From Corallium rubrum (taxonomy: Eukaryota; Cnidaria; Anthozoa; Scleralcyonacea; Coralliidae), in the NCBI GenBank assembly GCA_964035015.1, contig OZ036013.1:10511566-10575565 (forward strand): 64,000 nt of DNA. The letters are read 5' to 3'. Made by a program: the position numbers and the translations under genes. Under the pieces are notes generated by a model that was not told the DNA's origin, ran no database searches, and worked only from the letters and a program-made list of their open reading frames with translations. Within the stretch, counting starts at the first letter, position 1, and every line of letters starts with the position of its first letter. Below are positions 39,660 through 52,030 of this stretch, one piece after another.

Positions 39660-41232
39660 ATTCAACACAACAGTCCTAAGACTATAGTCCTAAGTACCAC
39701 GACTATAGTCCTAAGTCCTGAGACTATAGTCCTAAGTCGCAAGACTATAGTCCTAAGTCCCAAGACTATAGTCCTAAATCCTAAGACTATAGTCCTAAGT
39801 CTTAAGACTATAGTCCTAAATCCTAAGACTATAGTCCTAAGTCCTAAGACTATAGTCCTAAATCCTAAGACTATAGTCCCAAGTCCTAAGTCCTAAGACT
39901 ATAGTCCTAAATCCTAAGACTATAGTCCTAAGTCCCAAGACTATATAGTCCTAAGTCCTAAGACTACAGTCCTAAGGTCTAAGACTATAGTCCTAAATCC
40001 TAAGACTATAGTCCTAAATCCTAAGACTATAGTCCTAAGTCCTAAGACTATAGTCCTAAGTCCTAAGACTATAGTCCTAAATCCTAAGACTATAGTCCTA
40101 AATCCTAAGACTATAGTCCTAAGTCCTAAGACTATAGTCCTAAATCCTAAGACTATAGTCCTAAGTCCCAAGACTATATAGTCCTAAGTCCTAAGACTAC
40201 AGTCTTAAGTCCTAAGACTATAGTCCTAAGTCCTAAGACTATATAGTGCTAAGTCCTAAGACTACAGTCTTAAGTCCTAAGACTATAGTCCTAAGTCCTA
40301 AGACTATAGTCCTAAATCCTAAGACTATAGTCCTAAATCTTAAGACTATAGTCCTAAATCCTAAGACTATAGTCCTAAGTCCTAAGACTATAGTCCTAAG
40401 TCCTAAGACTGTAGTCCTAAATCCTAAGACTATAGTCCTAAGTCCTAAGGCTATAGTCCTAAATCCTAAGACTATAGTCCTAAGTCCTAAGACTATAGTC
40501 CTAAATCCTAAGACTATAGTCCTAAATCCTAAGACTATAGTCCTAAATCCTAAGACTATAGTCCTAAATCCTAAGACTATAGTCCTAAGTCCTAAGACTA
40601 TAGTCCTAAATCCTAAGACTATAGTCCTAAGTCCTAAGACTATAGTCCTAAATCCTAAGACTATAGTCCTAAGTCCTAAGACTATAGTCCTAAATCCTAA
40701 GACTATAGTCCTAAATCCTAAGACTATAGTCCTAAGTCCTAAGACTATAGTCCTAAGTCGCAAGACTATAGTCCTAAGTCCTAAGAGTATAGTCCTAAAT
40801 CCTAAGACTATAGTCCTAAATCCTAAGACTATAGTCCTAAGTCGCAAGACTATAGTCCTAAGTCCTAAGACTATAGTCCTAAATCCTAAGACTATAGTCC
40901 TAAATCCTAAGACTATAGTCCTAAATCCTAAGACTATAGTCCTAAATCCTAAGACTATAGTCCTAAATCCTAAGACTATAGTCCTAAATCTTAAGACTAT
41001 AGTCCAAAATCCTAAGACTATAGTCCTAAGTCGCAAGACTATATAGTCCTAAGACTATAGTCCTAAATCCTAAGACTATAGTCCTAAATCCTAAGACTAT
41101 AGTCCTAATTCCTAAGACTATACTCCTAAGTCTTAGGACTATAGTCTTGCGACTTAGGACTATTGTCTTAGGACTTAGGACTATAGTCTTGGGACTTAGG
41201 ACTATAGTCTTAGGACTGTTGTGTTGAATCAC
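39660..41232. repeat. 21-bp satellite, ~70 copies, with orientation switch
   Basis: The unit TCCTAAGTCCTAAGACTATA plus G repeats with TCCTAAATCC variants; it contains the palindrome GACTATAGTC. At about 41128 the array turns over and runs reversed to 41222. Both outer ends carry the same sequence in opposite orientation (GTGATTCAACACAACAG at 39658 and its complement at 41217). It forms the centre of the ATPase palindrome. Twenty-one is a multiple of 3, so long frames on both strands are artefacts. Confidence 0.95.
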
Positions 41233-41293
41233 TATAAACAAGGTTGGCTAATAGAAAATTATTCATTACTTATCTGACCGTCGTACCTGAAAC

Positions 41294-43717
41294 ATGCCCT
41301 ACGTTTGTGAAGTTTGTGGAAAATCTTTCGCTAATTCAAGTAATCTCCTCCGTCACATGAAGATGGTTCATAGATCATCGACAAAACAAATACGACAAGC
41401 ATTTGCTCTCGTCAATGGATCCACAGTCCTGCAGCATCCATTTACGTGCATTGTTGCAGGATGTACTCAGAGTGATAAAACCGTATGGGTAAAAACTCTT
41501 CTGGAAAACGCCGTGATCTATATTGTTCAGAATATATTTCATCAAGGAAAGGAAACCAGAAACATCAGCCTCAACGCACACTATATCGTCAGGGGCGGAT
41601 CTAGACTGTATCAACTGTATCGTATGATACAGTCAGGTTTTCACTTAATAATTTAATTAATTAAAACAAATTAAAATTCGAATAATTACAATTCACAAGT
41701 AGCAAGTTCAGCAACGTCATTTTCAAATTCTTTGATGTTAATGTACGCAATTTTTCAAAGCTTAAAATCAGTTCTGTTCTACGACCAGCGAGACGAACTT
41801 GACTTTTCTGCAGGAAATTCTCGGTAGCCCGCAAAAATTGCCCGTAAGTGCACCCCCACCAGCCTGCGTTTCCTTGCCAGTGAAGCATCGCGCAAAAGGC
41901 GCCTCGTCTCGATTCTTTAATGGCGATGTGTTACCGATGAGGTCACGATTGATACAGTTGTGCTAAATATAGTTACTGTAGCGACTGTATCTGATACAGT
42001 TGACTGTATCAAACCAATCAAAATGCTTGATTTTGGTCACGTTTTGCTGCAGTTTCCACACTTCCGATACAGTTGACTGTATCGGAGCAGTCTCCGACGA
42101 TCTAAATATGATTACGGCGTGATGTGATTTAGTTTATGCAACTTTGCGAGCGGCAAGCGCCTCTAACTCACAAGCGCCTCTAACACTAGTGTTCTACAAC
42201 AGCTGTTGTGTGTCTTGGATAATGGAAGTTATTCTCCGGAGGAAAAGGCGAGTAGATTGCTCCCTCTTAAGTGTATTGTGAGAAGTGTCTTACAGCCGAA
42301 TTTGCTGTGTCGAAGCTGCAGACTACAGTTCCCTCGCAGCCATGAATCGCGGTCTTAGGTAAAGGCAACAGAATTACGTCAAATCGGCAAGGTATAAAGT
42401 TCGTGAATAATAAATATCTTAGCTACTAATATTATGCACTAAATTTGGAGTATGCTAATGAGAGTGACTGAGACTGTCCTTGACTTGTGTGTATTGATTT
42501 ATGTTAAAATGACGACTTACTCGAGTCGGCGTAAAACCAAGTCTGAGTGACAGTTGCTGTTCTGATATGCTTTTGAAAATATCATTAATTTAGTTCATGA
42601 ACCTCTCTGTAACTACTATCTGTGTCATCATCGTTTTGATCACAATGGCATTAACACATTTAGAATGTGCAATTCTGAGTATAATTATTTGCTAGTAATA
42701 TTACAATGTCCAGGTACCCACGCATTTAGAATGGGAATATAACTATTATTTATAAAAGTGGATGTCGTCTGGGCTTGTTATAGCCTAATTAATTTATAAA
42801 GTATGATAGCTTGCTACCGTAACATAAACAGTTTTAGTTGTTGACAATATTTATTACCAAACTTTTTATAATACAAGTTAACTCTAATTTGTCGTGTTTG
42901 GTTATTTATATTCGTGAAAAATTTAAGTTGCGCGTACCGCTGTATTTTGTCTAAACATTCCCTCAGATTGCAGGAAATCGCATTTCCGGTGTCTTAATTT
43001 TCAAAATTTTCCGGGGGCGACTGCCCCCGGACCCCCCTGACTTTGGTGTCATCACAAATATGATACAGTCAGATTTTATCCTAGATCCGCCCCTGATCGT
43101 ACTCTTCAAGTCTCCGAGGGATAAGCAGCAAATTTCTATTTTGGCACGACAAGTGAATCCTGGACATGTTCAAGAGTTTAGGAAGAGCTACGAGGAAGCC
43201 ACAAGTCGCCCTCATAGTTATTTAATGCTTGATCTGAAACCGACTACGGATGACGATCATCGCTTCAAGACCAATGTTTTACCTGAAGAAAATAGCTCCG
43301 TTCTGCAGCAGAACATAAGCAGATATATTCAAAAGAAATCGTATCAGCAACCTCCGATCGTCAACGCTATGTACAATACAGAACAGCTAATGCAAGATAT
43401 TGTACAAACACCACAATTAACACCCGATGAAAAGAACATCCTATACTCTAATCAACTCGAGCGTTTTCTACCATTCCAACAACAGCTGCAGAATCAGCAG
43501 AATCAAGTTCAAACTAATCTTCAAACACAGTTACTAAAAGTTATACAAAATTTGACAGAGACTCCACAAAAACCTGAACAACCTGAACATAGCCTGTTAA
43601 ATCCTCCGTCTGGACTTAGCGTACCTGAACCATATTTTCTATCTCCTCCTCCGACTGTTGAATACCTAAAGCCGAAACCTTTGCAAAAATGGATAACTGG
43701 AGATGAAAGTGATTCAG
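41294..43717 (+). pseudogene. ATPase gene, right palindrome arm, deleted and interrupted
   Basis: It mirrors the left arm from its ATG and the 70 bp in front of it. Lesions: the P-loop reads SDKT instead of SGKT; about 255 bp containing the Walker B region is missing at 41512; a transposon occupies 41590-43095. Coding similarity resumes at 43096 and runs to about 43717, where it ends abruptly. This arm keeps the segment that the left arm lost near 38980. Confidence 0.7.
41590..43095. mobile_element. 1.5 kb hAT-like element with 5-bp target duplication
   Basis: Ends CAGGGGCGGATCTAG and complement. ATCGT flanks both sides (41585-41589, 43096-43100), and the left ATPase arm gives the uninterrupted site. 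Subterminal GATACAGTCAG occurs at both ends, and GATACAGTTGACTGTATC palindromes occur near 41990-42090. A frame of 75 codons exists on the minus strand, but no transposase is recognised. Confidence 0.88.
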
Positions 43718-43799
43718 GATTTTCCTCAATGTTAGTTACATTCCTCAGTAATAATGCAACATACTTACACAATATATAACAGAAATTTGGACATTTGCC

Positions 43800-43925
43800 A
43801 AGCTCAATTACTCAGAAAATATTTCTGAGCCCCAGACAGGGTTTGAACCTGCAACTTTCCAATGACTGGTTAGATGCTCTAACCATTGAGAGGGTCAGAT
43901 GGAGAGCTACGGTAAGGTTGCAAAT
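43800..43925 (-). mobile_element. tRNA-like SINE relic
   Basis: On the minus strand, GGTTAGAGCATCTAACC and the B box GGTTCAAACCC are followed by GTCTGGGGCTCAGAAATATT. It resembles the first unit of the 12 kb array. Confidence 0.55.
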
Positions 43926-45124
43926 TCATTGTCATAGCACTCCTAACTTGTAGCACTTGCATATGAGATGTAGTTAAAGTGATCTGATGAGTTGTACATG
44001 TACATATAATGTAGTGCATGTGGTACATTTACGAGCTTAAACGCACTGCATGTATATACTACACACACTTCACTTAATAATTTGTTAAGTTTGTTTAGTT
44101 TGAGTTATGTGATAATTCACTACCCAGATAACGTCTAATCAGAATGTCACCACTAACACATTAGTCCCTGTGCAACAACTGTCACAAGCTATGAACACAT
44201 GTCAGTCAATATTTCTAAAACAGAAAAAAAAAAGGTCATTTAGGGAAGAATACTGTATATATAAGTATCTATGTTCAAAGCAAAAAAGTGTTATTAATAA
44301 TAATCGTGGTAGGAGGACTTACTAAGAATTTAATTTTTGATTCCATTTTTGAAGAAATGGATCACTTGGTTGGACTGCTTTATAGCATATACAGTTGCAC
44401 ATTTAATAAAATATAAGTTTACAGTACAGTGTATACTATTGACGCATATTAATGCGACAATGGCTTTTAGAGTATTAAAATCCCATAAAATGAGTCAGGG
44501 TATCCTTTCTATATTTATTTTTGAAAGTATAAACTGTTTTGTCTGTAACTGTCGGGCTTACAGTAACATTGAGGACAAAATGCCTTGAGTTAAAAGTAAA
44601 ACAACTGCAAAATATAGATATTTCCTTTTAAACAACTATTTCAGATGATTCATGTATATACAACCTAAAAGATAGCCCAGTACAACAGGCAAAATTACTT
44701 CCTTACCTTGATAAAATCTCCCCGAAATCAAAAGAAACAACTTGTTTTCAAAATGACTCAATCGTTCGTAGACAAGATGGACGAAGCAATGAAGCACAAA
44801 GCAGTCGACGCCATATTCACTAAATCACATTACACACATAGCTACATCGGAAAACATCGGTACACCTTCGCTTATATTGGCTATATAATTCGCTCCGAAA
44901 GTTTTGCGCGCCGATGAATCTGATAGAGGAAAACCTATTACGACACAAAAGTGACAATACCCAGACGGTCAGATAGGTTTTTACGGGTACATAACACTGA
45001 TCTCAAATAATATATGTCTATTGTTGCTATAGCAACGTAGACGCAAAAACATTACATGAAAAAACCACCGAAATATTTTGTTTACAAACCCGAGCAATAA
45101 ATTAACAATGACCAACCGTGGATG
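43926..45124. other. Intergenic stretch
   Basis: The stretch near 43990-44040 resembles 11885-11925. A 69-codon frame at 44708-44917 matches nothing known to me. No gene is called. Confidence 0.4.
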
Positions 45125-46318
45125 CATTAACTCCTTCCTGTCGAATTTGCCTCTAGTATTTTATTCTGGCTAACGCCAGACGATTTTATTCATCACTGGG
45201 GAAGCCCAGCTCGCACAGCTAGGAACGAGTAAAGTAAGAATATCGCTTTGTATTTACTAAGTATTTATTATAAGTAATAGCATGAAAAGAGGTGCATTAG
45301 CTATTAAACGTCCCGCTCGATGAGGGTCATTACCCAAATGTAATATCATGTTTGCGGGAATTCTTTGGTTGTCACCTCCGTTGACGTCAAATCGGGTATG
45401 ATTAGTTATAATCAGACCTCGTTTGATATCAACGGAGGTAGGATTAGTAAAAATGAATATAATGAGGTATATTAGTTGTTAACGGACCTGTGAGAACAAA
45501 AGAAATCCCCGCAAACATATTACATAAATATTATTTTTTTCCTGCGATAAGTATATGTCAATCGTCGCTACCATTAGCAGAAGAACCCATAAATGTCGTC
45601 ATTTTGAAAATGAAAATGGGGACACATTTTGGGCAGCGCCGGCAGTCCAGTTATACACAAGTCAGTGGATGTAATAGATCAAACACAAGGAAGAGTGTTT
45701 CATGCGATATCCAAACCCGAGAAGTGGGTTGAAAAACGAGGCCACATTGCTTTTCAAACAAATCAGGGTTTAAGGGCAAACGTGCGTGGAGTAGGCCAAC
45801 TTGGGGGGAATGATGGGCAAACTTGGATGGAGATGTGGAGTGGAATGTCATGTTAGCCATAGACTGCACAGAGTTGCCTGCGGTGTAGGCTAAAGCTTTT
45901 CGTCCCATTTGAGGCAGCACTTCACTCGCGATAGTAACTTCTAGTATTTACATAATTTCTTCCTCGGATATTCAAACCTCCGTAGAATTGTGTGACGTAC
46001 ACAAAAACTCATACGCCAGAATGACAATTGTATACAACAATCGTATCGTGTACATAGACCTTAGTGTATATAACAATAATCTAGAGAAAATTAATAAAAT
46101 AGACCTGCTGACTCGGTATTTTTACTTAAACCCAATTCATTCTAGTTGCAGGACTTTTCGTCGATATGGCTCCATGTCCAGTATTATTACTGAGTACTTA
46201 TATCTCTACAAACGTGGGAAGTTTCATGCGTGTATCACAAAGTGCACAATTTTCCCCACTATCCGCCTATAGTATATGTTACGTAGCAAGTCCACCCACA
46301 AGCAGCCAAAGCTACGTT
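45125..46318 (-). repeat. Inverted copy of the 21.96-22.9 kb repeat
   Basis: Reverse of 21960-22905 with an extra ~260 bp (45265-45530) that contains GATGAGGGTC and CAACGGAGGT stretches. It directly abuts the third ATPase copy. Confidence 0.75.
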
Positions 46319-46340
46319 TGACCTCGGTCAATTACACAAA

Positions 46341-46996
46341 CACCGGGTGTTAATTGTGGTGTTTGTACGATATCTTGCATTAGCTGTTCTGTATTGTACA
46401 TAGCGTTGACGATCGGAGGTTGCTGATACGATTTCTTTTGAATATGTCTGCTTATGTTCTGCTGCAGAACGGAGCTATTTTCTTCAGGTAAAACAATGGT
46501 CTTGAAGCGATGATCGTCATCCGTAGTCGGTTTCAGATCAAGCATTAAATAACCATGAGGGCGACTTGTGGCTTCCTCGTAGCTCTTCATAAACTCTTGA
46601 ACAGGATTCACTTGTCGTGCCAAAATAGAAATTTGCTGCTTATCCCTCGGAGACTTGAAGAGTACGATATAGTGTGCGTTGAGGCTGATGTTTCTGGTTT
46701 CCTTTCCTTGATGAAATATATTCTGAACAATATAGATCACGGAGAGATTCCTGTGATGACTGCCCCTTGTAAATAAACTAGCAATACGTTTATCTCCCCC
46801 TGATTGATCCATAAGATCATCTAGGACAATAAGGTTTCGCCTCGAAACATCAAGAAAATCTTCCGAGTCGATGTTAGTAGGTATTCCTTCATTTAGTTCA
46901 ATGCCCGGTATAGTTTTGATCATCTCAAGATACATGGGTTGCCACTGGCCATAACACCAAATGATACGTTCAGGAGGAGGATTAATCGTAGTTTTG
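46341..46996 (-). pseudogene. ATPase gene, third copy, truncated at both ends
   Basis: It begins inside the ATPase after the P-loop region (so no zinc finger or P-loop) and keeps the Walker B stretch LIVLDDLMDQ, the SHHRN region and part of the tail. It ends in the Gln-rich tail at about 46341. It is 6 bp shorter, in frame, than the right arm near 46604. Being broken at both sides it cannot act alone. Confidence 0.7.
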
Positions 46997-47530
46997 GTGT
47001 TGAATTATTAATGAGTTTGAGATATACATTTATTAGTCAATTTGCATGGGTATAACTGAGCAAATGGATGAAATCACATGAGTGCTAACCGAGGATCGAT
47101 TAAACAATATTACAACATGCATCTAGTTTTAAAATAAAAATATATAGTTCTTAGTATTGGTAACAATTTGCTGACACCCAAAAATTAACACCCCCCCCCC
47201 ACCCACCCCCCCCCCCCCCCCCCCCCCCCCCCCACCCCCCCACCCCACCCCCCCCCCCCCCCACGGTGTCGTTTTAACACGCAAGCACGCGTGTTTGTGT
47301 CAATGTATTACATTGTTGTAAATTAACACGCGTGCAGCGTTGCTGTTTTAAAATTCTTGGTTTTCTCAACAGTGTCGTTTTTACACGCGAGCACGCGTGA
47401 CTGTGTTAACGTAACACATTTCTCTAAAACAGCACGCGTGCTGTATTGTTTTTTTTTTAAACTACTTGTTTCAAAGGCACTGTAGTTTAACACGTAAGCA
47501 CGCGTGTGAGTGTCGATTCAACACACTTCA
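46997..47530. repeat. C-run and ACGCGT-rich repeat
   Basis: A C-run with a few A's (47188-47263) is followed by at least five copies of GCACGCGTG-like motifs (47285-47505) in both orientations. GTGTTGAAT near 46996 and ATTCAACAC near 47516 could be inverted ends of a MITE that cut the third ATPase copy. Confidence 0.5.
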
Positions 47531-48303
47531 AGTGCCTATGAAACGAATATTAAGTTTGTCTTACTTGAAAGAACACTTAAAATTACAATATAACATATTT
47601 TGTAGATTTTCGTTTCCTTGCTTCGTTTTTGAGATATTTCAGTTTGTTTGATATGCAAATTTGACTTATAAGATAACTTTATGCGTCACAGTTTGCATAA
47701 CGACTTATCGCAATGTGTTCTATATCTTTGTTATTATCGAACAAAAGCACTTGGCGAATTAGGAACCATGTGCGAGTGTTTCTCCTACAACAGAGTCTGT
47801 AAATTTTAGGTGTTTTTGTTTGACAATAACAAAGATATATACATATAATGTTTTGCGATAAGTCATTATGCAAAGAGTGACGTAAAGTTATCTTATAAAG
47901 TTATATTATGAGTATACACATAGTAGAAAATTATCATGCTAAACTAGTCAAATAACAAACTGAAAAGTTCTTAATATGTATTTTAGCAAATTAAATTGCC
48001 TATTTCCTAATTTGGTATATTGCTATGTCCTCTGTTATATAAATTACACATTTACACTGCCTGTCAGTGTCTTTGATGATTATTGCAACCAAAGACCCAT
48101 TCACATGATCTGATTAACTGGACTCAATTTTACTCCTGGTGCATGTAATGTGGATTTACTTAATATACAGGTAGTAGTCAGTTATGTCTTATCACAATTA
48201 TTATACATGTAGTTGTTGTTATTAAATGATATGTATCATGAGAAAAATCAGATTATGTGAATAGATACATCACCATCATATTGGTTGATTTTTTCCTTGG
48301 CAT
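47531..48303. other. Intergenic stretch
   Basis: 47560-47660 resembles 25340-25450 and 58440-58530 (TTTTCGTTTCCTTGCTTC, then GAGATATTTC). 47690-47890 has weak inverted halves. No gene is seen. Confidence 0.45.
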
Positions 48304-50300
48304 CAGGGGCGGATCCAGGAAAATATTTGGGTGTAGCTTTATGACGTCATAGTATGTATATGACGTCATGGCCTGTATATGACATCACAGTTTATGTGTA
48401 ATGTTATGTCAGAGAAGGCCAGGAATTTGTGAAATAGAGCAAATCATGATTGATCTCATCATACCAATTGCAACGACATACAACATTTTTTTACTATAAA
48501 TATTGTTAGGGAGGTTGTCCCTTGTTTTTTTCACTTACACCTAAAATCAATTTCAATCAATTACTTATTGTACACTATACGGTCCACTAAATTCTATTTG
48601 CAAAGCAAACCGAATAAGAGTGTTCACCAAATGTTGTTCTGTTTGCAACTTTGAATAATTTTTAACTATACTATTTAGTTCTACTATTAAAATTTAGTCT
48701 AACTATATATTTAGTCTATATACATACTATAATAATATATAAATTTCCTTTTAAATTACCAAATAGATTACAGTCAGGTGCTTTTGACGGAAATGTCTGA
48801 GGTTCGTTACGAAGTTCGCAAGCTCGTTTTAAACTTCGCATTTGGTTGGCTACTTAATTGCTATTATCCAATCATATGCGAAGTTCAAATCGAGCTTGCG
48901 AACTTTGGAATGAACTTCAAAAGTAACCTGAAACCGACTGTAACTTCCTGTTCATCCGAATTCACATCTTTTAGACATAGCGGACTGTCACAGAATAAGA
49001 AAGTGGACTGGTGTGTTTAGCAATTGCCTTCTCGATATAGATATTGTGTACGAACCTATTTCAAACATTACACCGCTGCTGTAGTCTACAATAGTGTATA
49101 TACTCCATCCCAATGGCAAACGCACTTCAACAGCTGTGAAATGCGGTAGACCGCGAGCGATGCGAGAAAATTAAAACCGTCTGGCAAGGCATAATATTCC
49201 CAAACATTAATATTCCCAAACATGTAGCGCGACACCGTGCCCATATAAAATCAAGGCATCAAGCACAAATGATATAGTCACGGGTTATTATCACAACTCC
49301 TCACTGTTTTATCTAAGTTTAGGTTAATCTCTAGTTTTTATTTAATAATGTTTCTTAGATGAAAACTAAAGATAAAACAAAATACTGAATTGTTGAGCGA
49401 AGATCTTCCGTAAAAGATGTCGTCTACCATGTTATTTAAAATTGTTTGGTCATCATATAGATATATGAACGTTTAGTTACCTTACTGGTTGGAGTTCACT
49501 TGACCGTATCCTTTGACTATTGAGAACTGGAGGTCGCTAACAATGTATTTCCTTCAGGGCGCCAATGGCTATGTTGCTTATATTATTCATCTCGATTTAC
49601 AACGTTTGCGAGCTTGTCAAGACAAAACCGCTTTAGACACACTGTATTTTCTTGACGTTGAAGTGCGTTTCTTGCGTCCGTAGATAATAGCCTTTCTAAC
49701 TCCAGCTCACACATCACATAATTTGAGCTAATATACCATTAAAAGTGAGACAAATGTCAGTGGAATATCGGTGTAATACCGCGGTGGCGCGGTTCTCACA
49801 AAATATAAAATCACCCTATGTGACTTCGTGTTTCTAAGGGCTCAAATTGCTAAACATCCACTCTTAAGTGGTCTTAATCAGTATAACTCCCGCCAAATTT
49901 GAGCTATACTCAACAATATACCTGATTGGCTAAGTCTAAATTGAGCTATACTCATCGATATACCTGATTGGCTAAGTCTAAGCAGTGTAGCTCCCACCAA
50001 ATATGCGCTATACTGTAAAAAATCGATGTGATTGGGCAGACATAAATAGCCACACGCCTTGCGGGGGGCGTGAATTCGATAAACCGATCGGATGAATTCC
50101 TAATAAAATTCGATTAATTCACGCGTAAATTGACTAATAAACATCATAGAAGACGGAATTTTTCGAAGTTAACTTGACATTGATTCTTGAGTATTCTACA
50201 ACGATAGTACAGAAGATTGCGCAATACATCAAATTTCTGTATTTTTTCAAATCTTGACTGATGCTTAAGCATCGTTTGCTACACTCTGGATCCGCCCCTG
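48304..50300. mobile_element. 2.0 kb hAT-like element, second member, 5-bp target duplication
   Basis: Ends CAGGGGCGGATCCAG and complement. GGCAT flanks both sides (48299-48303, 50301-50305). It has the same end sequence and duplication length as 41590-43095 but a different interior, with repeated ACCTGATTGGCTAAGTCTAA near 49922 and 49966. It is non-autonomous. A small MITE sits inside. Confidence 0.88.
48771..48940. mobile_element. 170-bp MITE nested in the hAT-like element
   Basis: CAGTCAGG and CAGTCGG ends with a TA on both sides suggest a Tc1/mariner-type target. The arms also share CGCAAGCTCG and ACTTCGCAT. The central part folds back on itself. Confidence 0.6.
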
Positions 50301-50423
50301 GGCATACACTGTTGACACACCAGTCACCATCATGTTTATTTTAGCAAGATGGCGTCCAATGTCACGTGATTGCAAACACTGTAGCCCTAAACGTAGACGC
50401 TTGTACGCATTGCGTACCTATTT

Positions 50424-51592
50424 TTTCAATTGCTTTTATTTGACGTATCGCTCAAGGTTGTACGTTACGTAGTTGAATAAAAAACATTTGAAATTCTGTA
50501 ATATTTGTGAGAAGTAAATGTTATATTATTACGAACATTGCTACGAACATTTTAAACATTTTTAAAAGTTTCGCGTTTATACATGGAAACTTAAACTTTA
50601 TATCAATCGAAAGCTGAACACAATTTCTAACCTGCATGATATCTTTCAACAATGAGTAGTTCTGAAATCATTATCCTTCTTGTTGCATGTATACTGACAT
50701 GACTTTCATAATTTGTTTATAAAATTCTCTCAGCGTTCTGGAACGGGGATTCCAGACCGCGCTGGAACCAATCAAATTGCTGGATTTCACGTTCCAGACC
50801 GCTCATGGAAATAGTGAGATAATAATATATGTTATTGCTTCTTTCTAGTTCAAAACCACACAACATATCGCCATCCAACACATCAAAATTATATGGTATT
50901 GCCTCGGTCTACATGCATTTCAAAACAACGCGACATATCGCTATCCAATAACTCAATAATATATATGTTATTTTCTCGATCTATTTCAAAACCACGCAAC
51001 TTATCGGCTATCCAACAGGTCAATATTATATGTTATTGCCTAGTTCCCTTTCAAAACCACGCAACATATCGCCATCCAACATCAAAATTATATGTTATTG
51101 CCTCGGACTACATGCATTTCAAAACCACGCAACATATCGCTATCCAAGAAGTCAATATTATATGTTATTATATGGCAGCAGCGCTGAGAGGTCCGAATAC
51201 GGAAATCCTGTAATTTGATTGGTTCATAAGCGGTCGGATATTTCCCGTATCCGCCCGCTCAGAGCGGAAGCTGCCGTTCGGGAACGTAAGTTAATTTTAT
51301 AAACAAAATGGCAGTCATACATCGGCAACAAGATGGATTATAATTTTAGAACTGCTCATTGTTGAAATATATCGTGCAGGTATGTTGTTAGGCATTTTAT
51401 AAGCTTTCATTTGATGTGTAGTTCGAGTTTCCACGTTTTGTGAACGTTTTTAAAATGTCCAAAACGTTCGTAACATTGTTCGTAATAACATAACATTTAC
51501 TTCTCACAAATATTAGAATTTCAGATGATTTTTTATTCAACTACTTAACGTATCTTGAGCAATATGTCAAACAAAAGCAATTGAAAAATACT
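50424..51592. mobile_element. Foldback element with internal satellite
   Basis: 50424-50720 is mirrored by about 51300-51592 (AACGTAC-TTGAGC and TAACATTTACTTCTCAC). Between the arms are five or six ~60-bp satellite units (50822-51164) and part of the TATATGGC element. A second right arm follows at 52200-52470. Confidence 0.65.
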
Positions 51593-51736
51593 ACTTGGGG
51601 TAGAAAGTTCAGGATTCTAGCTCAACGTAAAATACTTTAAAAATGGGAAAATGTCTGCCATTTTCGCAATTTAGTTCGCAAGAACGATGGCTCCAATTTT
51701 CACAGAATGTTCACAACATTTATGGCCATATAATAA
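51165..51736. mobile_element. TTATTATATGGC-ended element, copy 2
   Basis: Exact 12-bp inverted ends as at 7907-8323. The interior starts with AGCAGCGCTGAGAGGTCCG and has complementary halves around GCGGTCGGATA. Followed by the TCGGTCTGTAC hairpin (51737-51900). Confidence 0.65.
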
Positions 51737-52030
51737 ACTACTTATTGACCTCGCTTGTTCGGTCTGTACTAATGAAATATCAGACCTCTGTTTTTTGCAC
51801 AGACCTCAACTCGCTGCGCTCGTCTCGGCCCGTACTAAAAAAACATCGGTCCGATATTTCACTAGTACAGACCTCACGCTCGGTCAATAAGTAGTTATTA
51901 TTACGTAGTTTTATTTCAAAACCACGCAACATATCGCTATCCAAGAACTCAATATTATATGTTATTGCGTAGTTATATTTCAAAACCACGCGAGATATCG
52001 CTATCCATTCCAAGAACTCAATATTATATC

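Noticed and set aside
39648-41241. Long open frames on both strands with a 7-residue repeat
   Set aside because: The 21-bp unit keeps all frames open; these are by-products of the satellite.
38194-43717. An intact viral gene set
   Set aside because: Only one gene type is present; all three copies are broken by deletion, frameshift, truncation or insertion, and no capsid, polymerase or integrase is seen nearby.
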